Source of the DNA: Neoarius graeffei
Taxonomy: Eukaryota; Chordata; Actinopteri; Siluriformes; Ariidae
DNA: 64,000 nucleotides
NCBI RefSeq assembly: GCF_027579695.1
Contig: NC_083587.1
Coordinates: forward strand, 59,406,738-59,470,737
Direction: 5' to 3'
How positions within the stretch are numbered: position 1 is the stretch's first letter; each line of letters starts with the position of its first letter. The notes under the pieces are model-generated. The model was not told the origin of the DNA, did not search any database, and worked only from the letters and a program-made list of their open reading frames with translations. This document shows positions 1 to 10,737 of this stretch, piece by piece. A program made the translations under genes and the position numbers.

Positions 1-238
1 CACAGGGCTGACACATAGACAACCATTCACACTCACATTCACACCTACGGTCAATTTAGAGTCACCAGTTAACCTAACCTGCATGTCTTTGGACTGTGGG
101 GGAAACCGGAGCAAACCCACGCGGACATGGGGAGAACATGCAAACTCCACACAGAAAGGCCCTCGCCGGACCCGGGGTTCGAACCCAGGACCTTCTTGCT
201 GTGAGGCGACAGCGCTAACCACTACACCACCGTGCCAC
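1..238 (-). mobile_element. tRNA-derived SINE, truncated by window start
   Basis: Reads on the minus strand as the most abundant SINE of this window. The tRNA-like head lies at the right edge: an A-box-like TGGTGTAGTGG is followed by a B-box-like GGTTCGAACCC region. The body is the shared CAGGTTAGGTTAACTGGTGA stretch. Other copies are at 8706, 10376, 18087, 26925, 37755 and 38291. The tail is cut off by the window edge. Confidence 0.85.
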
Positions 239-617
239 CCCTATTTACCACCATAAGTTGTAAAATGAATAGAAAATATAGTCGAGACATTTTTCTGGCC
301 ATTTTGAGCATTTAATCGACCCCACAAATGTGATGCTCCAGAAACTCAATCTGCTCAAAGGAAGGTCAGTTTTATAGCTTCTCTAAAGAGCTCAACTGTT
401 TTCAGCTGTGCTAACATGATTGTACAAGGGTTTTCTAATCATCCATTAGCCTTCTGAGGCAATGAGCAAACACATTGTACCATTAGAACACTGGAGTGAT
501 AGTTGCTGGAAATGGGCCTCTATACACCTATGGAGATATTGCACCAAAAACCAGACATTTGCAGCTAGAATAGTCATTTACCACATTAGCAATGTATAGA
601 GTGGATTTCTGATTAGT
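239..617. other. No gene recognised
   Basis: AT-rich sequence with no long reading frame and no repeat structure that I recognise. Confidence 0.5.
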
Positions 618-621
618 TTAA

Positions 622-1515
622 CCTTCATCCTACCAAGTGGGGTCCATCTGGACCCCGCACCTATATGTTTGTTTGCCATTTTAAAAATATGTGACATACT
701 GCCTCACAGTTTTATGAATTTGTCGGAATTTATGTCTTAATTAAAACACTAAAGCACCGGAAGATCAGCTTTTTGCATTGTGAAAGTATAATTAATTTGT
801 TACTGGGGTCCAACCAGACCCCAGAGTAAAGTTTATCTGTCTTTCATTTTATAATTGAATAGCACACTGAAAGTTAACTTCTTTTATGTTCCATAATGAA
901 ACTACCAAGGCATTCCTTCTTGGGGTCCGTGTGGACCCCACTGCTGCAATAAGCACAGGCTGCAAAACAAAAGCCCTAAATTATTTTACAATTACTTTTT
1001 TGTTTTAAATTCTGTAAGAAAAGACCTAAGTTGTAATCCAGAATGTTTTACAGCTGCATGAGCTGCAAAAATCATGTATATAATGCCAATTTTTTTTGTG
1101 GCGCTATAATTTGCTACATGTATGCTAGTTATTGCAATATTATTGCAATGTTATTGCATTTATAATACATCATTGATATTCAGCCATAGTGGATTTTGTT
1201 CTTCAGTAAAGTTATGTCTGTTTGCTGCATTGAATTGGTTCTTACTGCATTGATTTCAAGGTATTCCCTCCTGGGGTCCATACGGACCCCGCCTGGTAGT
1301 TTGTGTATGTAAAATTGGCTGGTAGGATGAAGGTTAAGTGTGTTCTTTATGCCTTGGGCCCTTTAGTGTATTGCTGTTATTAATACAAGATGTTCTGAAC
1401 AAAACTTATCTGGTGATTTTGTCTTTATAAGCTTTAATTTTAAAGAAAAGTATTGGGGTCCAAACGGACCCCACATGGTAAGATTAAGATGTAAAATAGC
1501 ATGGTAGGATGAGGG
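622..1515. mobile_element. TTAA-flanked DNA element (piggyBac/Kolobok-type MITE)
   Basis: The left end CCTTCATCCTACC follows a TTAA at 618-621. Two candidate right ends match it in reverse complement: GGTAGGATGAAGG at 1321-1333, followed by TTAA, and GGTAGGATGAGGG at 1503-1515, also followed by TTAA. Five copies of a palindrome of the form GGGGTCCnnnnGGACCCC lie inside, near 641, 804, 919, 1274 and 1454. No transposase is present. TTAA target sites are known for piggyBac and Kolobok elements; the family itself is not resolved here. Confidence 0.7.
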
Positions 1516-1559
1516 TTAAAGTGATCTTCATTGAAAAGAACAGTGCTTTTCTTTCAAAA

Positions 1560-2024
1560 ATAACGACATTTCAAAGTGACCCCAACCTTTTGAACGGTAG
1601 TGTACTACTAATTATTCCATCAGCAAGAACAGAACTTGGTAAAACAGCTCTCTCATCATATGCACCAAATGTCTGGAATAAACTCCAAAACACTTTAAAT
1701 CTAGAATCACTTCCATCTTTCAATACTTTTAAAAAACTTTTAATGTCAACTCTGACTGAACAGTGTAATTGTTTTTAACTAGGTGCCCTTTAAGTTGTGT
1801 GTCTGTATTAGCTTGTTATTTGTCATATTAAGTGTAATGTCTTGTTTGTGTTTTAGTATGCATAGTATGGGATTTGTGGTGAAGTATGTAACTTTGTCTT
1901 GCTTTTTATGTATTTTGAGACTTTTTGCCGCCAGTCTTGGCCAGGACTCCCTGGGAGAAGAGTTATTGTAACTCAATGGGACTTTTCCTGGTTAAATAAA
2001 GGTTAAATTAAAAAAAAAAAAAAA
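1560..2024 (+). mobile_element. 3' end of a non-LTR retrotransposon (LINE)
   Basis: The frame ending at 1778 carries a typical C-terminus of a fish LINE polyprotein (RTELGKTALSSYAPNVWNKL and so on). A short 3' UTR follows, with the familiar GGGACTTTTCCTGGTTAAAT and a TTAAA/A-rich tail at about 1990-2024. It is 5'-truncated: endonuclease and reverse transcriptase are absent. The family is not determined. Confidence 0.7.
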
Positions 2025-2025
2025 G

Positions 2026-2072
2026 AACCTTCTTGCTGTGAGGCGACAGTGCTAACCACTACACCACCATGC
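2026..2072 (-). mobile_element. SINE head fragment
   Basis: About 47 bases match the tRNA-like head of the main SINE in minus orientation. The fragment abuts the A-tail of the LINE on its left and another LINE piece on its right. Confidence 0.7.
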
Positions 2073-2079
2073 AAGTACC

Positions 2080-2395
2080 ACATCAATGTTTAGTATCTTG
2101 AAGCAAAGACGTATGCACTGGATGGGTCACGTGGTTCGAATGGCAGATGGTAGGATCCCCAAGGATCTTCTGTATGGCAAGCTTGCTCAGGGAAAAGATC
2201 GATTGGTAGGCCATACCTGTGCTACAAGGACATCTTCAAACGTGATCTCAAAGAAATGCATGTTGATGTGAACACCTGGGAAGAGTGCGCAAGGGATAGG
2301 GGCTCTTGGAGCAAACAGTGAAGCACAGCCTTGCTTCCTTTGAGAATGCACAGGCCTGGGCAGCAGAAGAAAAGCAGTCAAAGCGACACTCAACA
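2080..2395 (+). mobile_element. LINE C-terminal coding fragment
   Basis: The translation from about 2086 contains RRMHWMGHVVRMADGRIPKD and LLYGKLAQGKDR. This is the conserved C-terminal region of an endonuclease/reverse-transcriptase LINE; the same protein region is found at 58.7-59.3 kb on the other strand. A frameshift near 2200 breaks it, after which the family-like stretch DLKEMHVDVNTWEECARDR continues in another frame. It is a dead 5'-truncated copy. Confidence 0.7.
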
Positions 2396-2631
2396 CACTG
2401 TAAAAAAAAATAGTTGAGAATACTTGAAATTTCAAGGCAACCGTCTGCATTAAGAATTTTATGTTTTGCCAACGATGTGCCCATGATAATCCAAACTATG
2501 ATAAAACTGTTATCTTTATTAAGAATTCTTAATTAAGTCAATTTTCAATTCCTCATTCTGCCAACATAGATTTCTCTTTTTGCTGAACAGTGGCATTCAC
2601 AGTAGTGCAAAAAGGCAATCACAATTTTTTT

Positions 2632-2811
2632 TTTTAGATTTTTTTGGGGCTTTTTTCACCTCTATTTGGATAGGACAGCGTAGAGACAGGAAATGAGCGG
2701 GGGAGAGAGAGACACGGGGAGGGATCAGGAAATGACCTCAGGTCGGAACCAAACCCGGATCCCCGGATTTATGGTATGGCGCCTTATCCACCTGAGCCAC
2801 GACGCCCCCAA
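2632..2811 (-). mobile_element. tRNA-derived SINE (second family), left arm
   Basis: Minus-strand copy of a roughly 170-base SINE. It has a tRNA-like head (GGCTCAGGTGGATAAGGCGC) and a B-box-like segment near the element start. The tail end AATAGAGGTGAAAAAAGCCCC lies at about 2645-2665. Confidence 0.7.
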
Positions 2812-2907
2812 GGTTATCACAATTTATCATTAAACTATACATGCCTTTTTTCATTGTTCTACACAATTACAAAACTTCAATATTGAAATAAAGTTTTTAA
2901 AACCCAC

Positions 2908-3077
2908 GTCGTGGGTGTGGCTCAGGTAGATAAGGCGCCATACCATAAATCCGGGGACCCGGGTTCGATTCCGACCCGAGGTCATTTCCCGATCCCTCCC
3001 TGTCCCTCTCTCCCGCTCATTTCCTGTCTCTACGCTGTCCTATCCAAATAAAGGTGAAAAAAGCCCCCCAAAAAAGT
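2908..3077 (+). mobile_element. tRNA-derived SINE (second family), right arm
   Basis: Plus-strand copy of the SINE at 2632. It has GTGGCTCAGGTAGATAAGGC (A-box region) and GGTTCGATTCC (B box), then a CCTGTCTCTACGCTGTCC body and an A-rich tail. It is almost identical to its mirror copy. Confidence 0.75.
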
Positions 3078-3693
3078 CTGATAACCTCAATTGCCTTTTT
3101 GCACTACTGTGAATGCCACTGTTCAGCAAAAAGAGAAATCTATGTTGGCAGAATGAGGAATTGAAAATTGACTTAATTAAGAATTCTTAATAAAGATAAC
3201 AGTTTTATCATAGTTTGGATTATCATGGGCACATCATTGGCAAAACATAAAATTCTTAATGCAGACTGTTGCCTTGAAATTTCAAGTATTCTCAACTATT
3301 CTTTTTTTTTTTTACAGTGCAGCAGCCTGCCCACCAGCCCACAAACTAGGCTATGACAGCTCCTCGTATAGGACTTTAGAGTAACAGCAAAAAGTGTGGC
3401 TCAACCTCCAGAAATCAAACAGTCTCTCGAGACTGAACTTGCCTACAGGTAGCTCTTTATGCAGAAAAACCTTTTCACTGTTCGTGATCTCTTCAAAATG
3501 TTAAAACCTCAAACTTTTTATTCATCTACGAACATCATACATGGAAGCTTTGAACCAAATAAGCCTTCTATCTTTTCTTTCCTTCGCAGCCACATGCAAG
3601 ACAGTGGAGGCTGTTTCGAGACCATTACAATGGAATAACCATATGAAAACTGAATGTTTCAGTTAAAATAATTTAAATTAGATAGATACTCTA

Positions 3694-3714
3694 TCTATCT
3701 ATCTATCTATCTAT
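3694..3714. repeat. (ATCT)n microsatellite
   Basis: About five tandem ATCT units. Confidence 0.9.
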
Positions 3715-4740
3715 CACTGTGACTAAAGTCATAGTGATGTGCACTAGCTCTTACAAACCAGGATGTCTGGTCACCATACCCTATAGATCTGGCAAGAGAA
3801 TGACGCTTAGTGAGGAAAAAAGACTATTTTTCATGGATCATTCCAGTCCAGTGATCCAGATCAGCACCAAAAGTCATAGCAACTTAATTCAGCCCAGAGG
3901 TATTCTTCATGTGAAACTTGGTGATGAAATGATGATGGTTGAAAACTGAGGGAGAAATAGCATCCTAAAAAAAAAAGAATAATAAAGTAGAAAGATCCTG
4001 AGTGAGAGTAACAATTTGCACCAGCGCTGCTTGCGCAAATTAAATACAGAAAATCTTTTGACAAAATACCTTTGATTTCATGTTAGAATTTAAGATCTAT
4101 AACCTGCGATGTCTCAGAATAGTTGCAGATTGTTTTTTGGAATATCGCTAACGTCAAAAATGGCGGCTTGCTACTTGATGCAGAGGATTCTGGCACGGTT
4201 GAGCCCGCCCCATTAATGCAATAGTTTTGCGGATGCTTAGTGTAATCACTGATATGGTGATGTTTTCTGTGCGGAGATGTTTATTTAGCATTTCGGAAAG
4301 GATTCTCCAGCACTTTGTAAGCATCCGATATAAATCCGACACTTGACAGATTTGCGGTTTGTCTGTAACGTAAGCTGTGAGAGTTTTTTTTATTTCAAGT
4401 GAGTGAAAAAAGAGCATCCGGGAAAGAATCAATAGTTTTTAGCTGCTTTAATGTAACTGATAAAAGGAACTTGTTTCATGGACATTCTGCAACATTAAAC
4501 AGTACAGTAACTATAAATGGATAAAATGTACAGTACATTGTTCCTTGATCAGTAAAACAAAAATGCAATCGTTGTCAAATTGCTGTGGTATTTTTTTTCT
4601 TTAACCGCATATGGTCTTGCCATCTTTTCTTCCTCACAACAAGAATAAGGTAGAGTGTCCACATCACAGGATGGTATCAGGTGGAAATTGGCAAACCATG
4701 CGAGACCAAAAATAGGAGCTACTTAAACTTGCCAATCTTA

Positions 4741-4742
<2 letters not shown>

Positions 4743-4799
<57 letters not shown>
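4743..4799. repeat. (CA)n microsatellite
   Basis: About 28 uninterrupted CA units. Confidence 0.97.
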
Positions 4800-4802
<3 letters not shown>

Positions 4803-6189
4803 GTTGTCTACACACTGTAGAACTGGGACAGCTTCTGTGAGTATTTTATCCCTGCTATGTGAACAGCGAAGTAAATCATCCTTCATTTCTCCATTCAGCT
4901 TCATTGATTTAAAAAAACATGAATAAAATTACAGTATTTCAAATGATTATATTTGCCTTACTGGCTGTTTAAGAGTTCCCGATCACATTTACAGATCAAA
5001 TTATGGCAAATGATTAGCCTAGAAAAAAAAACAATGCATAGCACCTATTGAGTATATGGCTGCTTTTGATAATTATAATTATAATGTGAGAAGTCGAATA
5101 ATAAAGCAAGTCAGAAAGCTCAAAAGTAGGCCAGGATCCTGAGGGTTCAATAATTTATAGAAAAAGTCACTTTATCATGAAAGAGCTGGGAATATGACAG
5201 CACTCCTGGAAATGTGGAGCACCGTGGTATCATTAGTTCGGCTCCTGAAATCACCGGGAACTTGCCTCGAAGACCATAATTTTTTTTCTATCGTAAATAA
5301 TAACCATGTGAAGACTCGGGTTCTAATTCAGTTATTAATCTTCAAGCCAATTATTCAGTAAGTGCACTGAAAGTAATGGGAAAGGTGTGTAGTTACAAGA
5401 GTGAGGAATGGAAGTCCGGACTCGGGTTCGGCTCCTGGGAGTTTTAGGGGTTAAATAATAAATAGTGTGTTGGTTTGGTTTCACAAAAAAGATCTCATTA
5501 GACAACAGAAAGAAGAAAAAACACTAACAACAAGAGCAACACCGATGCGATTCGGAAACCACCCCAAGCCGACACTGAATTTGTATCGCTTGAATTTATA
5601 TACTGGATGATTGGATGATTGGTTCTTATACTGTATGTAAGGAATAATTCTTCATTCAACTAAAGCTTGTAACGCTGGACTTCCAACTTCTGATGAAGAA
5701 AAACCAAAGAAAACACTCCACAACTTGGAATTCCTACTCCGACGGACTGGAAGGTCTGTTCAACCCCTGAGCTCAACACAACGACAAATCAACATGGCCG
5801 CTGTAATGATCTCTGGGCTCGTTTGGTTTTCCTGTTTTGTGCTGGCTCCTCCCACCTGCTCACCTGAGGCCTGTCTCACCTGGTTCAGCTTAGATATAAG
5901 ATCAGTTTGGCAGATACCAGAGCGAGCAAGAGGAAGGAAGGGGACAGGTAGCAGTTGTCCTTTTTTTTGGCCTTCTTGGTTTGTGGGGGCTTTTTTTGTT
6001 GCATTTATTGTTTTTTTTCAGGGCAATGCACCTTGTGTTCTATTCATCCAGACTCTTTCCTTACACTGGTGCTGAGTTTCACATGATGCCACATCCACCT
6101 CATTAGTTATTCAAAACTTTAGCTGGTTGTCAACTGAGCTTTGGTAGACCAAGTGTTTGTCTGGAGAAGGTGCATTGCTTGCATAAAAA

Positions 6190-6406
6190 ATGCCTTACGC
6201 TTGCATTGTTTTAGGTTGTTCTAATCAATCAAACCATGAAACTGATAAATGTTTCTTCAGGGTTCCCTGTGAACTAATAAAAAAGGATGAACGAACACAG
6301 GATTTCACAAAAAGACGTCGAGAAAGGTGGCTTTTGAGCCTTTCACTGAAATCGAAGGGAGCCGAGTCAAAGCATGCTCGAGTTTGCAGTGATCACTTGG
6401 TGAAAG
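6190..6406 (+). CDS. THAP-type zinc-finger exon (probably transposon-derived)
   Basis: The frame starts MPYACIVLGCSNQ and continues with CFFRVP, RERWLLSLSLKSKGA and HARVCSDHL. This is the layout of a THAP domain: Cys-x(4-5)-Cys near the N-terminus, a conserved Trp, then Cys-x2-His (C-SD-H). THAP domains bind DNA and occur in P-element- and Kolobok-type transposases as well as in host proteins. The frame stays open to 6549, but the likeness ends at 6406, where TGAAAG is followed by GTTTGT, a plausible splice donor. I therefore read this as a first exon. Its 3' exons are not visible; the next 300 bases run into a Harbinger-like insertion. It is either the 5' piece of a broken mobile element or a host THAP gene cut by an insertion. 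Confidence in the domain is good, in function low. Confidence 0.6.
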
Positions 6407-6637
6407 GTTTGTACCGTATTTCCCTCTCAGCTCTGTCCTTAGTGTTTTCCAAGGACTTTTCTTGCTATGTATTGTTATTTTACGGTACTTTTTTTTTTAG
6501 TCACAAAGCACTAAAGTCCCCAGCTGTTTCTTTGTTTCCTCCTCACTAAGTCCATATGCATGAAGGTTGCCACAAAATTATTCCCTAGCCGTACAGTTAC
6601 AATATGCCGTGATCACTTCTCCGTCTTGTTTAACTAA

Positions 6638-7705
6638 GGGCGTATTCACACCTATGTTGTTTGGTCCGGACCAAACGACCCAAATTTCCCTTGGTCCGGA
6701 CCTTTTGGGTTGGTCTGAATACAAACCACCGAACTCTGGTCTGGACCAAACAAGCGGATCGAGACCGAGCTGCAAGGTCAGACTCGGTCCAGACCAAAGG
6801 AACCCTGGTGCGGATCTTTTGGAGGTGTGAAAGCAGACCAGACCTAATCTGACAGTTTTGCTTTTTTGTACCTCAGGAGCTTCCGTCGTTTGTCGAGCAT
6901 TATGGGAAACAGAGTCTTGATACTCCACCGCAAAGTGCAAACACTGTTTCGGTTGTCAAGGGAACCTTACAACAGTCGTTCAGTCATTCAGACCAGTGGT
7001 AGGCTAGACTACAGAGTACAAAAAATGAGTAGGGGGCAAACGTGGGCCGAGGAAGAAACGCGTACCCTTGTGGATATCTGGGCAGATGTCCACATATCTG
7101 AGCTTTTGGAGAGAACACACAAAAATGGCGACGTGTTTGCTGTATTCAGTGAGAAAATGAAGGAGAAGGGGTTCACGCGCTCCCCAGAACAATGTCGGCT
7201 AAAAGTGAAGAAACTCCGTCAGACCTACATTAAAATCAGGGACATTCTTTCAAAAAGTGGCGGTACTAGCGACGCAAAAAAGAAATTCATCTATTGCGTG
7301 AAGAGCCAGAACTGTCACAACATGATGTGCGCTCATCAGCGCTATCCTCCGTAGCCGCCTTGCCCTTTGAAGTCGTCGTTGATAAATTACTTGTACAACA
7401 GCATAGTAATCGCACAATTGTGAAAACAGTAAAAACTGGAAAAAACATATAGCTTTGATGACATTAAAAAGAATAACAGCACGGAAAGCCTCCATGACTA
7501 CTTTTGAACTTAACGCTTTGTGCGCGTGTCGTCTCTGACCAATAGCTGAACGACCTCAGGGCGCGTGGCTTTGTTGACAGATTTTGGTCCGCTTACTAAA
7601 ATGTACAGTGTGAAAGCGAACCGCACCAAAATGAAAAAATAAAAAAAACATTTGGTTCGGACCAAAGCAAGTGAACTATCGAACTATCCTGGTCTGAATA
7701 CACCC
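6638..7705. mobile_element. PIF/Harbinger-like element carrying a Myb/SANT-like gene
   Basis: The left terminus GGGCGTATTCACACC matches the reverse complement of the right terminus (GGTCTGAATACACCC, 7691-7705) except at a couple of positions. Subterminal copies of TGGTCCGGACCAAA-like palindromes occur on both sides (6661-6700, 7655-7670). It carries a Myb/SANT-like frame but no nuclease. The flanking trinucleotides (TAA and TCA) do not match, so the target duplication is not confirmed. Confidence 0.65.
7025..7354 (+). CDS. Myb/SANT-like DNA-binding protein of a Harbinger-type element, truncated
   Basis: About 109 codons from MSRGQTWAEEETRTLVDIWA. The pattern W-x3-E-x2-TLVDIW, then FTRSPEQCRLKVKKLRQTY, is the Myb/SANT-like (trihelix-type) domain found in the accessory DNA-binding protein of PIF/Harbinger transposons and in related host proteins. 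The domain covers roughly residues 5-85. After SGGTSDAKKKF the family likeness stops, and the frame ends 25 codons later. The separate DDE nuclease gene expected of an autonomous element is absent, so this copy could not move alone. An in-frame stretch upstream (from 6866) is probably not coding. In intact elements the protein assists the nuclease in binding the ends; that role is inferred from the family. Confidence 0.6.
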   Translation: MSRGQTWAEEETRTLVDIWADVHISELLERTHKNGDVFAVFSEKMKEKGFTRSPEQCRLKVKKLRQTYIKIRDILSKSGGTSDAKKKFIYCVKSQNCHNMMCAHQRYPP

Positions 7706-7868
7706 TCAGATCCAGGTCTTTAAAGGGGTTTCTGATGATCTTTGTGAATGATTTAGCTGAGAGATAAGAGCCAACACAAGTGAGAATCAAGCCAACTGTT
7801 GTTTGTTTACACTTCAACTTGCAGCACTTCGTTGTAAAGACGTGAACGAAAAGCTTAAAAAAACATAC

Positions 7869-8172
7869 TTGCATGGGCAAAAACAATACAGGATTCATTC
7901 GGCAGCAACTTGATACCGAGGTCCTTTACCCAGCCACATACAAAAAAGTTTGCGGTGTAGAAGGACGTCTGCGACACCAGATGGTTCGAGATGTCGGGGA
8001 ACTCGACTGAAGGGTAGTTTTTGAGATTGTATGACAAATCCTTCTTTCCCAGACTGTAGGGGTCGATTCCATTGCACACAGCAATCTTCTGAATATATCT
8101 AAAGCAAGCAGTGGCTTCTAGATTACAAGCGTACTCTAAGTTATCGCTAGTTGTTTGGACTACGGCAGCCAT
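7869..8172 (-). CDS. First exon of a fish repeat-associated protein (possibly SWIM/YqaJ family)
   Basis: Reads MAAVVQTTSDNLEYACNLEA, then FRYIQKIAVCNGIDPYSLGK, VEFPDISNHLV and FFVCGWVKDLGIKLLPNES. The ATG is at 8172, and a good donor (GCAA then GTATGT) ends the exon at 7869. The same layout (RYI-KI, DPY-L, VE-PD-x-N-L) occurs in the exon at 51442-51736 on the same strand, so the two are paralogues. From memory this N-terminal region belongs to a multi-copy fish protein with SWIM zinc finger and YqaJ-type nuclease segments. That link needs a database search. No downstream exons are visible. About 100 codons, no stop. Probably a decayed or partial copy. Confidence 0.5.
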
Positions 8173-8190
8173 TTTGGTTTGCTCAACCAC

Positions 8191-8705
8191 CAGCTATTTC
8201 ACTTCCGGTAAAATCGCTAAGAAAAGTCACGTGACTGAAACCCAAGAATTGATTACTGACTATCCATACTGACCCATTTGCTTATTTTGTTTGCCTTGAA
8301 CTCTTTCTTCATTAAGTTTTGTTTGTTTATTCTAACAGATCCTTGAATTTTCTAATTTAAAGACATTTGTCCTCCTCTTTTGTTACAGTCTTGAGCTGAG
8401 TTGTAACATAACGGGGGCTCGTCTGGGATAACCACACCGTTATCGTTATAAAATATGATTTCCCTACTTCAAATGTGTTCATAGTAAGACATTATTTACT
8501 TTCAGTCAATCAAGATAGACACATTATTTGAATAAATATATAACATTGACCATAATAGCTTGCGGTTTTGATAAATAAATCATCGTCACATGATCACAAA
8601 TAGCGTACCTCATGCTAACAAAGTGCACTCTTTGATAGAAGTGTCCATTTTTTTCCCCTTTTTGTACCTCAAACGTACAAAACATCAAGCTGATTGATTG
8701 TTTTA
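8191..8705. other. No gene recognised
   Basis: AT-rich sequence between the exon at 7869-8172 and the next SINE. No structure recognised. Confidence 0.5.
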
Positions 8706-9079
8706 TCTCATCTCATTATCTCTAACCGCTTTATCCTGTTCTACAGGGTCGCAGGCAAGCTGGAGCCTATCCCAGCTGACTACGGGCGAAAGGCGGGGTA
8801 CACCCTGGACAAGTCGCCAGGTCATCACAGGGCTGACACATAGACACAGACAACCATTCACACTCACATTCACACCTACGCTCAATTTAGAGTCACCAGT
8901 TAACCTAACCTGCATGTCTTTGGACTGTGGGGGAAACCGGAGCACCCGGAGGAAACCCACGCGGACATGGGGAGAACATGCAAACTCTGCACAGAAAGGC
9001 CCTTGCCGGCCACGGGGCTCGAACCCGGACCTTCTTGCTGTGAGGCGACAGCGCTAACCACTACACCACCGTGCCGCCT
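8706..9079 (-). mobile_element. tRNA-derived SINE, near full length
   Basis: Main SINE family in minus orientation. Tail ATCTCATCTCATTATCTC at the left, body with CCCAGCTGACTACGGGCG, tRNA-like head with B box at about 9020 and A box at about 9065. Confidence 0.9.
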
Positions 9080-9439
9080 GATTGTTTTTATTCATGAATA
9101 ATTTAAGAACATTTCATAATTTTAATTTGTTTATAGTTGCTATAGTTAATTAATGTTGTGACAACTTATAATCTTGTGATGAGTTGAAAAATGTAGGATG
9201 TTACCCCAAAACTGCAAAATTTTCCATCCTGAAGACTTTCCAACAACAGAAAAACATTATCTCTGACTATTAAAAAGCACTGAAACTGGAGACTCCTTCA
9301 AAATCTAAATAAACATCACCTCACACTGTTTCATTTTGACATTTTGTATATCATTCTTTCAAACAAAACCCGCCAACTGTAATTGAGGAAATGGAGAACT
9401 ATTTTATTCACGCTTGTAGTAATCAAGTCTGATTTGTGC

Positions 9440-10222
9440 CCTAATTTTAAGGACTCATGACTTGACTTGAGCACTGATGACTCAGACTCGTGCATTAACT
9501 GCATTCGGACTCGTAAATTGGAGACGAGGACTCTGATTTTTTCTTTATTTTTTGTAACGTCATGCCATAATAATTTGGCATAAGATATTTATATTTACAT
9601 TAATTTTTATACTAATTTCATGCAAGAGAATGCACATTCACCTGTTCATACGTCATGTTCAGGAACAAACTAACGTTAATGGCGCTAAAATGCCTGGAGA
9701 GACGCCCCTAGGATTGTCCGCTTTGCTTATACAGACTTCTTGTGCAGTGGGAAAAAATGCACTGCTGTGTGTTCCATATGTAGAAGAACTATCAAGGAGA
9801 TGACAGGGACGACCTCGAACTTCAATCGTCATTTGGCAAGACTCCACCCAGAGAAGGAAGTGACACGCTGTGTTCATTGCTCTGTTGATAGTGGGTGAAG
9901 CTTGCTTGCTAAGTGATGAACTAGCTAGTGTTAACCCTCTCTCATGTTATTTGCCCTGTTGATAGTGGGCGGGGCTTGCTGAGCGATGAACAAGCTTTTT
10001 ATCTGTAGCCTGTTAACTAAAATGAGGCAGTCAAGCAGGAACATTAGTCCAACACAGCAGCAGAGACGCTTTCACATAAAAGCAGCAACAGACACCGTCA
10101 AATGGTGCCATTGGAGTCTTGTTCTTGGACTCAACTCGAAATTTTCTTTAATAACTTGGACTTGAACACTGGGCACTCGAGATTGAACTCGGACTTGAGG
10201 TCTAGTGACTCGACTACAACAC
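9440..10222 (+). mobile_element. hAT-like relic with BED zinc finger
   Basis: Both sides are rich in GACTCGGACTTGAGG-like subterminal repeats. The right end CTACAACACC (to 10222) is the usual terminus of a fish hAT group, but the left terminus is degraded. A BED-type zinc-finger frame lies inside. Confidence 0.6.
9689..9898 (+). pseudogene. BED zinc finger of a hAT transposase (fragment)
   Basis: The 69-codon frame contains VRFAYTDFLCSGKKC, VCSICRRTIKEMTGTTSNF and NRHLARLHPEK. The Cys-x2-Cys (CSIC) and His-x4-His (HLARLH) pair with the TSNFNRHL helix is a BED finger, the DNA-binding N-terminal domain of hAT transposases. The frame stops at 9896-9898, so none of the RNase-H-like catalytic domain or the hAT dimerisation domain remains. 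There is no in-frame Met before the finger. It lies between subterminal repeats of the enclosing element and agrees with them in family. It could also be a non-autonomous derivative that kept only the finger. Confidence 0.65.
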
Positions 10223-10375
10223 CGCTTTTATCATACCTGGTATACACATGCACGAGTATAAATGCTCTGAAGTAGCTGTAGCTATTGTGACCTGCATAAT
10301 GCTTTATGAAGCATGACAATGACTTGGTATGAATACTGACCTCAAACTAGTTTTCGTAACTTCTTATTATTCTTC

Positions 10376-10737
10376 CAGCTTGTCCCACTTGTGTGTGAGA
10401 GGTCGCTGCCATGTTCTGACATGCCATATTAATTGGAGCATAGTTTGACGCCGGATGCCCTTCCTGCCCATTTTCCAAGCTTGGGACCAGCACCAAATGG
10501 TGACTGGGTTCCTAGCCAACCAACAATTCACACACACATTCACACCTATGGGCAAGTTAATCTACCGTAACTGCACGTCTTTGGACTGTGGGGGAAACCA
10601 GAGCACCCAGAGGAAACCCACACACACGGAGTACAAGTAAACTCCACACAGAAAAGCTCCCCGTCGGCCACTGGCCTCAAACCCAGAACCTTCTTGCTGT
10701 GAGGCGACAGTGCTAACCAGTGCACCACCATGCCACC
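10376..10737 (-). mobile_element. Diverged tRNA-derived SINE
   Basis: Older copy of the main SINE in minus orientation, with many substitutions and small deletions. The head at 10690-10737 is still clear. It lies directly after the last recognisable VMO1 exon, in the direction of transcription. Confidence 0.75.

Larger units (their letters stand above)
2396..3319. mobile_element. Long-hairpin element with SINEs in both arms
   Basis: The ends are CACTG(T)AAAAAAA at 2396 and TTTTTTTACAGTG ending at 3319. The outer roughly 230 bases of each arm are near-perfect reverse complements: the CAAGGCAACCGTCTGCATT arm at about 2435 pairs with AATGCAGACTGTTGCCTTG at about 3260. Each arm contains a SINE in mirrored orientation, and an unpaired spacer of about 95 bases lies at 2812-2907. 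No coding sequence is present. Confidence 0.8.
3320..6189. other. Unassigned intergenic DNA
   Basis: Nothing is firmly recognisable. A 76-codon open frame at 3719-3949 and a 116-codon one at 5725-6075 resemble no family that I know, and they have no visible splice structure. Short microsatellites are listed separately. Confidence 0.5.

Noticed and set aside
3719..3949. 76-codon open frame after an ATCT microsatellite
   Set aside because: Codon content and residues look random and no domain is recognised.
4681..4926. Frame with a long His-Thr run
   Set aside because: It is produced by translating the (CA)n microsatellite.
5725..6075. 116-codon open frame
   Set aside because: No family likeness, a low-complexity T-rich second half, and no splice or start context.
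8706..9079. Recurrent open frames with VRLTGDSKLSVGVNVSVNGC
   Set aside because: The same peptide appears at every copy of the main SINE and is a chance frame in a non-coding repeat.
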